The position numbers and the translations under genes were made by a program. From the NCBI GenBank assembly GCA_036508635.1, contig DATCGY010000264.1:1-10346 (forward strand): DNA of 10,346 nucleotides, written 5' to 3'. Position 1 is the stretch's first letter, and each line of letters begins with the position of its first letter. Origin of the DNA: FEN-727 sp036508635. Lineage in GTDB: Bacteria > Actinomycetota > Geothermincolia > Fen-727 > Anoxymicrobiaceae. Under the pieces are notes generated by a model that did not search any database, had not been told where the DNA came from, and saw only the letters and a list, made by a program, of their open reading frames with translations. Positions 6,439-10,346 of this stretch are shown in pieces.

Positions 6439-7614
6439 ATGACCATTCCGATGGAGATGCTCATCTATACCTGCCCCAAGTGCAAGATCTGCACGGCCAA
6501 CATGCATCCCGGCGACGGGCCCGATTTCCTCAAGCTCTGCCCGGCGTACACGCGCTATGGCTGGTTCTCGTACTCGGGCGGCGGCAAGTGCTATATCGCC
6601 CAGGGGCTGCGCGAGGGCGCGATAGAGCCCGACGAGGAACTGGCGGATGTGCTGTTCCACTGCACGCTCTGCCGCTCCTGCGCCCAGCAGTGTGCTACGG
6701 GGCAGGACCCGACCCAGATCGCCCGGCTCGCCAGGCGCGAGGTAGTCCAGGCGCTCGGCGGGCCGCCCGGCGACGCGCAGGCCGTGGTCAAGAGCACTAT
6801 CAACTACCGCAACCCTTACCAGCAGCCCCGGGCCATGCGCTACCGCTGGGCGAAAGGTCTCGATATCAAGGACGCCTCGAAGGTGAAGGTCGAGACGCTC
6901 TACTATGTCGGATGCACGGCCGCAATGATTCCGGCGCGCACCCACTTCGCGCTCAACACGGTGAAGCTGTTGAACGCGGCGGGAGAAGACTTCGGGACCC
7001 TCGGCCAGAAAGAGATCTGCTGCGGGGCGACGACGTACAACCTCGGCGTCATGGACACGTTCAAGGAGATCGCCACCGAAAACACCGAGATGCTCAACTC
7101 ACTCGGGGTCGAGCGGGTCGTGACGAGTTGCTCCGGTTGTTACAGTGTCATGAAGAACGAGTACCCGACGATCGTGCGCCGCAATTTCGAAGTCGTGCAC
7201 GTTGTCGAGTACCTCGACCAGCTCATCAGTGAAGGCAGACTGAAGCTCACGAAACCAATCAACATCAAGGTCACCTATCACGACCCATGCCACCTCGGCC
7301 GCTACAGCGAGCTGTACGACGCGCCTCGCCGTATACTGGAGGCCATTCCCGGGCTCGAGCTCGTCGAGATGCCGCGTAACCGCGAGAAGGCGTGGTGCTG
7401 CGGGGCCGGCGGCGGCGTAAAGACTGCGTTCCCCGATTTCGCCGCGTGGGTCGGCGAGGAGCGCGTCAAGGAAGCAAAGGAGACGGGCGCCGAGGCGCTG
7501 GTAAGCGCGTGCCCGTTCTGCGAAGGCAACCTCGCCGACGTTTTGAACGCGACGTCGGCTGGCATGGATTTTTACGACATCAGCGACCTGGTGCTGATGT
7601 CGCTGGATGGTTGA
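6439..7614 (+). CDS. HdrD/GlpC/GlcF-like iron-sulfur protein with two CCG domains
   Basis: This is a 391-aa soluble electron carrier. Two N-terminal Cys clusters suggest two 4Fe-4S centres: C12-x2-C15-x2-C18-x15-C34-P, with an unusually long last gap, and the ordinary C75-x2-C78-x2-C81-x3-C85. Two complete CCG domains follow: C159-x34-C194-C195-x35-C231-x2-C234 and C284-x35-C320-C321-x36-C358-x2-C361. In heterodisulfide reductase subunits this motif holds a noncubane 4Fe-4S centre. With the preceding flavoprotein it resembles GlcD-GlcF and related dehydrogenase pairs, taking electrons from FAD and passing them to a quinone, ferredoxin or another partner. A GTG at 6430 overlaps the upstream stop, but ATG at 6439 is favoured because GAGGGG lies about 10 bp upstream. 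There are no membrane segments. Confidence 0.88.
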   Translation: MTIPMEMLIYTCPKCKICTANMHPGDGPDFLKLCPAYTRYGWFSYSGGGKCYIAQGLREGAIEPDEELADVLFHCTLCRSCAQQCATGQDPTQIARLARREVVQALGGPPGDAQAVVKSTINYRNPYQQPRAMRYRWAKGLDIKDASKVKVETLYYVGCTAAMIPARTHFALNTVKLLNAAGEDFGTLGQKEICCGATTYNLGVMDTFKEIATENTEMLNSLGVERVVTSCSGCYSVMKNEYPTIVRRNFEVVHVVEYLDQLISEGRLKLTKPINIKVTYHDPCHLGRYSELYDAPRRILEAIPGLELVEMPRNREKAWCCGAGGGVKTAFPDFAAWVGEERVKEAKETGAEALVSACPFCEGNLADVLNATSAGMDFYDISDLVLMSLDG

Positions 7615-7647
7615 AACGACTTTGTTGTCGCTCGCGCAAACACTTGA

Positions 7648-7695
7648 GGGCGGTCTCTCAGGCCGCCCGGAGCCGGGCCTGGAAAGACCCGGCTC
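7648..7695 (+). terminator. Tandem hairpins between the iron-sulfur and SCP2 genes
   Basis: Two adjacent stem-loops lie in the 128-bp gap: GGGCGG (7648-7653) with CCGCCC (7663-7668), then GAGCCGGG (7670-7677) with CCCGGCTC (7688-7695), an 8-bp perfect stem. No T-tract follows, so they may be a weak terminator, an attenuator or an mRNA-stability element that separates expression of the upstream pair from SCP2. Confidence 0.5.
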
Positions 7696-7742
7696 AAGAT
7701 TTGGGTCAGCGGTAGGAATTGAACTGTCAAAAGGAGGAGGGC

Positions 7743-8141
7743 ATGGCTGACACGGTATTATTCGGCTCTGATGAGTGGCTCAACGCCTACGTGGAGCTCT
7801 TCAACAAGAACACGACGGTCAGGGACGCGCTCAAAGACCTGACCGCGAGGGTCGCCTACGAGTTCACCGACCGGCCGGACATAACGCCGAAGTACGTCTT
7901 CATCAGCGGGGGCGCGATCGATGAGCACGGCGCCGTGACCGATATCGGTGATATGGACTACGTCATCAAGGCTAACTACGCGATCTGGAAGTCGATGACC
8001 GAGGGCGAGACCGACCCCATGAACGCGCTCATGGCCGGCAAGGTCAAGGTGACCGGCAACATGGCGGCTCTCTTGAAACACGCCGACGGGTTGCAGGGAA
8101 CGTTCGAAGTGGTCGAGGCAATCCCGACAGTGTTCGACTGA
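7743..8141 (+). CDS. SCP2 sterol-binding domain protein
   Basis: This is a 132-aa single-domain protein of the SCP2 (sterol carrier protein 2) family. The N-terminus F-G-S-D-E-W-L-N-A-Y-V-E-L-F-N is a common opening of bacterial stand-alone SCP2 proteins. The middle carries strands (Y-V-F-I-S-G-G, then D-Y-V-I-K-A), and near residues 92-114 is P-M-N-A-L-M-A-G-K-V-K-V-T-G-N, the signature turn before the last helix. The fold makes a hydrophobic tunnel that binds lipids, fatty acyl-CoA or isoprenoids. No catalytic residues are expected. The ATG at 7743 has an excellent AAAGGAGGAGG site; an upstream start at 7719 would add eight poorly supported residues. It lies between a flavoprotein/iron-sulfur pair and an SDR, so it probably presents or carries the hydrophobic substrate of this cluster (inference). 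It is cytoplasmic, with no signal peptide. Confidence 0.85.
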   Translation: MADTVLFGSDEWLNAYVELFNKNTTVRDALKDLTARVAYEFTDRPDITPKYVFISGGAIDEHGAVTDIGDMDYVIKANYAIWKSMTEGETDPMNALMAGKVKVTGNMAALLKHADGLQGTFEVVEAIPTVFD

Positions 8142-8248
8142 GAGGCCGAAGGAGTTCCGAACGAGCCTGCCCGGCCCTTGACCACATGAACCGTTCAGAA
8201 ATGACATAAAGCTGTCGAACGCGTTGGGTGAACCGGAATGGAGGAGAA

Positions 8249-9049
8249 ATGGTAGAACTGAAAGGGAAGGTAGCGCTCGTTACCGGCGCAGCGATGGGGA
8301 TGGGCAAGCTCGAAGCCTTGAACTTCGCCGGAGAGGGCTGCCGCGTGGCGATCGCCGATGTCAACAAGGAGAGGCTTGCGGAGACGCTCGAGGAGTTCAA
8401 TCAAAAAGGCTACGAGGCTTACTCTTACATCCTCGACGTGACAGACCGCGAAGCGTGCTTGAGGGTTGCCGAAGAAGTTAAGAATGACATCGGGCCGATC
8501 GACATACTGGTAAACAACGCGGGCGTTGTCGAGTGCGGAGATTTCCTGCAGATGTCCGAGAAATCGCTGCGCTGGATGTTCGACGTCAACGTCTTCGGGC
8601 AGGCGTGGATGATGCAGGCCGTATTGCCCGACATGGTTCGCCGCGGCAAGGGTTACGTGGTCAACGTATGCTCTTCGGCCGGGAAGGTCGGGGTTGCGAG
8701 GATGGCCGGTTACTGCTCCACCAAGTTCGCCGGCATCGGCCTCACCGATACGGTGAGGGCGGAGCTGCGCGGCAGCGGTGTCACCTTCATCATAGTGAAC
8801 CCCGGGTTCGTGCAGACCGGCATGTTCGAGGGCGCGAAGATCCCGTTCTTCACGCGTTGGATCCAGCCACAGGAAGTAGCCGACGCGATGCTCAAAGCGA
8901 TCAAGAAGAACAACTGGGAGGTCTTCATCCCGAATTTCGCCGTCCGCATGGCCGCGCTCTCCAGGGGGCTGGGCCTGCCTAAGATCAGCGATTGGGCGTT
9001 GACTGTCATGGGCGGCAACAAGTCCATGACCGAGTGGCGCGGCCACTAG
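8249..9049 (+). CDS. Short-chain dehydrogenase/reductase (SDR), NAD(H)-type
   Basis: This is a 266-aa classical SDR. The cofactor motif T-G-A-A-M-G-M-G is at residues 12-19, and an Asp ends the second strand (D37), which favours NAD(H) over NADP(H). N-N-A-G is at 89-92. The catalytic set is N114, S142, Y155 and K159 (Y-C-S-T-K), all correctly spaced. V-N-P-G-F-V-Q-T follows, as in the usual P-G motif. The extended C-terminus resembles the hydroxysteroid- and retinol-dehydrogenase-like branch, so a hydrophobic alcohol or ketone substrate is likely, but unproven. The ATG at 8249 sits just after GGAGGAG (short spacing); a GTG at 8228 would add seven residues. The 107-bp gap after the SCP2 gene holds a TTGACC (8178-8183) but no good -10, so a promoter there is doubtful. 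It ends with an intrinsic terminator. Confidence 0.9.
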   Translation: MVELKGKVALVTGAAMGMGKLEALNFAGEGCRVAIADVNKERLAETLEEFNQKGYEAYSYILDVTDREACLRVAEEVKNDIGPIDILVNNAGVVECGDFLQMSEKSLRWMFDVNVFGQAWMMQAVLPDMVRRGKGYVVNVCSSAGKVGVARMAGYCSTKFAGIGLTDTVRAELRGSGVTFIIVNPGFVQTGMFEGAKIPFFTRWIQPQEVADAMLKAIKKNNWEVFIPNFAVRMAALSRGLGLPKISDWALTVMGGNKSMTEWRGH

Positions 9050-9077
9050 CCCGGACCAAAAATCACAAAACGATCTC

Positions 9078-9110
9078 GAGCCCGGTCGCCAAAACCGGGC
9101 TCTTTCTTCT
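9078..9110 (+). terminator. Intrinsic terminator after the SDR gene
   Basis: A perfect 9-bp stem, GAGCCCGGT (9078-9086) with ACCGGGCTC (9094-9102), encloses a 7-base loop and is followed by TTTCTTCT. It lies 29 bp after the SDR stop and marks the end of the flavoprotein-to-SDR transcription unit. Confidence 0.85.
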
Positions 9111-9170
9111 CCATATAAACTGCGATATAACCTTCAGCCTTCGGATTTCTACCGTCTCGATCTGTATCAT

Positions 9171-9198
9171 TTACCTCATATCACCGTTGGCCTATAGT
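9171..9198 (+). promoter_or_regulatory. Candidate promoter of the anchored hypothetical protein
   Basis: TTACCT (9171-9176) and TATAGT (9193-9198) are separated by 16 bp within an AT-richer stretch after the terminator. The -10 matches 5 of 6 and the -35 only 3 of 6. The leader to the ATG at 9287 is about 80 bases and contains a small AGCGC-TAC-GCGCT stem (9217-9229). An independent promoter is expected here because a strong terminator precedes it. Confidence 0.4.
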
Positions 9199-9286
9199 GA
9201 ATCTAGCTTTGCCTTGAGCGCTACGCGCTGTGGTTCGCCGGTCGTGCCCCTGACAGATGGCGATTTCATAAGGAGGATGAAGCGAC

Positions 9287-9964
9287 ATGGGCAACAATAA
9301 TAAGCTCCTTGGAGGCCTTGCTCTTACGGGCAGCGTGACTGCCGGCCTGTTCGTAACCAACATAATCCAGGCGGGTAGCAGGAAACCGGACGGCCGTACT
9401 TTGGGCGAGATACTGGGAGTGGATCCGGAGAAGGCAACGTTCGATGACATAGAGAAGCTCAACCGGGCCGACACGATGCAACTGTACTACGCCGCTGACG
9501 CGCCCGATTTCGGCTCCATGAAAGGTGAGTACGAGGGCAGGCTCCTGAGCGGCGGCGTGCTCGGCGGCTCTACCGCGTTCTTCACAAACCACATGTTCCC
9601 CGCCGGAGTTCCGACCCTGAACACGCTTTGGCAGGGGAAGGCGTTCAAGCCCGAGTTCGAGCTCGGAGGCCGTGGCATCAACATCTTCAGCAAGAAGTCG
9701 GCGGGAGGCCGCGAGGTCTTCTTCGCCCGGGAGATGAAGACGTATATCGGCCCCACCACCATCGGCAAAGACGGCAAGGATGCCATGCACCTCTACTATG
9801 GCGCATACAACTCGGACATCATCAGCGGGATGCACGACGAGATCCGCAAGGTCAACGACAACCTATACATATGCGCCGGTTACATGGCCTCTTCCGGTGG
9901 CCCCCTCAACCCCGGCCCCTTCGTGCTCGTCGGTCCCGCCAAACCCCACGACTTCACTGACTGA
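9287..9964 (+). CDS. Hypothetical protein with N-terminal hydrophobic anchor
   Basis: This is a 225-aa protein whose family I do not recognise with confidence. Residues 6-28 form a hydrophobic, Gly/Ala/Val-rich segment after one Lys, which looks like a signal anchor or an uncleaved signal peptide, so the rest would face the cell exterior. The remainder is soluble and Gly-rich, with blocks such as L-Y-Y-A-A-D-A-P-D-F, G-G-S-T-A-F-F-T-N-H-M-F-P-A-G, W-Q-G-K-A-F and H-L-Y-Y-G-A-Y-N-S-D-I-I-S-G-M-H-D-E-I-R-K-V. The W-x-G-K-x-F block and the closing Y-x-x-x-I-I-x-x-x-x-D-E-x-R-K-V block loosely recall GXWXG/DUF4334 proteins, which may be lipocalin-like, but this is a weak visual similarity. The ATG has AAGGAGG 10 bp upstream. 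The gene has its own likely promoter and follows the lipid-linked cluster on the same strand. It is followed by the second GC-rich repeat copy. Confidence 0.75.
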   Translation: MGNNNKLLGGLALTGSVTAGLFVTNIIQAGSRKPDGRTLGEILGVDPEKATFDDIEKLNRADTMQLYYAADAPDFGSMKGEYEGRLLSGGVLGGSTAFFTNHMFPAGVPTLNTLWQGKAFKPEFELGGRGINIFSKKSAGGREVFFAREMKTYIGPTTIGKDGKDAMHLYYGAYNSDIISGMHDEIRKVNDNLYICAGYMASSGGPLNPGPFVLVGPAKPHDFTD

Positions 9965-9973
9965 TATCTATTC

Positions 9974-10008
9974 CCTCCCCCTCGAGGGGGAGAGTCAGGG
10001 TGGGGGTG
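9974..10008 (+). repeat. Dispersed GC-rich intergenic repeat, copy B
   Basis: It contains a perfect 18-bp palindrome, CTCCCCCTCGAGGGGGAG (9975-9992), followed by the tail GTCAGGGTGGGGGTG that is identical to copy A at 2932-2967. It lies 9 bp after a stop codon. It is probably one of many genome copies of a REP-like palindromic repeat, and the hairpin may help terminate or stabilise the upstream transcript. Confidence 0.75.
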
Positions 10009-10154
10009 ACGTTAACGAGATTACTTGATTTCGCCTGAATGTGAAAAATGAACCGGGCATCTCACGAACCGGCTCAAGTACCTTCGAGCGTGGGTCCGCT
10101 GTGTCCAGACGGTCTTTTTTAACCGGCGCGCGATGTATTCCTCGATGACTTCGC

Positions 10155-10160
10155 TATAAT
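10155..10160 (+). promoter_or_regulatory. Candidate -10 box for tRNA-Pro
   Basis: TATAAT is a perfect -10 box that ends 9 bp before the first tRNA base, so transcription would start close to the mature 5' end. No clear -35 is visible. Confidence 0.5.
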
Positions 10161-10169
10161 AGTCCGAGT

Positions 10170-10247
10170 CGGGGTGTAGCGCAGCCAGGTTAGCGCGCAG
10201 CGTTCGGGACGCTGAGGTCGTCGGTTCGAATCCGACCACCCCGACCA
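10170..10247 (+). tRNA. tRNA-Pro (anticodon CGG), CCA encoded
   Basis: It folds as a full cloverleaf of 78 bases including CCA. The acceptor stem CGGGGTG pairs with CACCCCG, including the C1-G72 pair typical of bacterial proline tRNA. The D-stem is GCGC/GCGC and the anticodon stem is CAGCG/CGCTG. The loop TTCGGGA places CGG at positions 34-36, reading CCG codons. The variable loop is 5 bases, the T-arm is GTCGG-TTCGAAT-CCGAC, and the discriminator base is A. Genomic CCA is present. Confidence 0.96.
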
Positions 10248-10264
10248 CCCCAACTATAAAGTCT

Positions 10265-10319
10265 GTGAGAACCGACGACTAAGGGGGGCCGGGGGAAGTG
10301 TTCCCCCGCACCTTCTCAC
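10265..10319. other. Nested inverted repeats downstream of tRNA-Pro
   Basis: An inner perfect hairpin, GGGGGAA (10291-10297) with TTCCCCC (10301-10307), has a 3-base loop. An outer pair, GTGAGAA (10265-10271) with TTCTCAC (10313-10319), brackets it. There is no T-tract, so a Rho-independent terminator for the tRNA is only one reading; another dispersed palindromic repeat is equally possible. Confidence 0.4.
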
Positions 10320-10346
10320 TCAGAGGGGGGTACAGCGAGCGTCAGC

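Noticed and set aside
8178..8210. TTGACC followed by CATAAA as a promoter before the SDR gene
   Set aside because: The spacing is about 21 bp and the -10 is poor, so readthrough from the SCP2 gene is the simpler model.
8195..9046. Minus-strand open frame (283 codons) antisense to the SDR gene
   Set aside because: It lies wholly opposite a classical SDR with all catalytic motifs; composition follows from codon bias in high-GC DNA.
10021..10248. Minus-strand 75-codon ORF beginning V-G-V-V-G-F-E-P-T-T-S
   Set aside because: The first part is the antisense of tRNA-Pro and gives the well-known spurious G-F-E-P-T-T protein. The remaining R/Y-rich tail vaguely recalls an integrase N-terminal domain, but no catalytic part exists and the orientation relative to the tRNA is unusual.

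Overview
The window is about 10.3 kb of GC-rich bacterial chromosome, tightly packed with redox and lipid-related genes. It has no phage, IS or CRISPR signature. The mix of VAO-type flavoprotein, dual-CCG iron-sulfur protein, Isf-type flavoprotein, SCP2 protein and SDR fits an anaerobic or facultative environmental bacterium. A deep-branching actinobacterial lineage is my best guess, with Chloroflexota or Desulfobacterota as alternatives. No marker gene here settles the taxonomy.

Left part (1-2928): two paralogous FAD-dependent oxidoreductases are transcribed away from each other. The minus-strand copy (1029 to the left edge, lacking only its last few residues) is overlapped by an upstream iron-sulfur flavoprotein gene (1646-1008), giving a two-gene operon. 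The plus-strand copy (1855-2928) stands alone and ends at a GC-rich dispersed repeat. The 208-bp divergent intergenic region holds three copies of TGCCGGC, a perfect 10-bp palindrome and possible promoter elements.

Middle part (2984-4772): a minus-strand CDP-alcohol phosphatidyltransferase-family membrane protein, a decayed alpha/beta-hydrolase remnant on the minus strand, then a plus-strand protein of the pyruvate-kinase-C-terminal-like family (COG1751 type).

Right part (4913-9964), all on the plus strand: a VAO/4-cresol-dehydrogenase-like FAD oxidoreductase is followed 2 bp later by an HdrD/GlpC-like iron-sulfur protein with two N-terminal Cys clusters and two complete CCG domains. Next come an SCP2-type lipid-binding protein, an NAD-type short-chain dehydrogenase with a good intrinsic terminator, and an unrecognised protein with an N-terminal hydrophobic anchor. 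I infer a lipid or isoprenoid/aromatic alcohol oxidation cassette: the flavoprotein passes electrons to the iron-sulfur protein, the SCP2 protein holds a hydrophobic substrate, and the SDR oxidises or reduces a hydroxyl/keto group. The substrate and final electron acceptor cannot be read from the sequence.

The right end holds a second copy of the GC-rich repeat, a tRNA-Pro(CGG) gene with encoded CCA, and nested inverted repeats after it. Several start codons were moved inward from the longest possible ORF on the basis of ribosome binding sites and family alignment.
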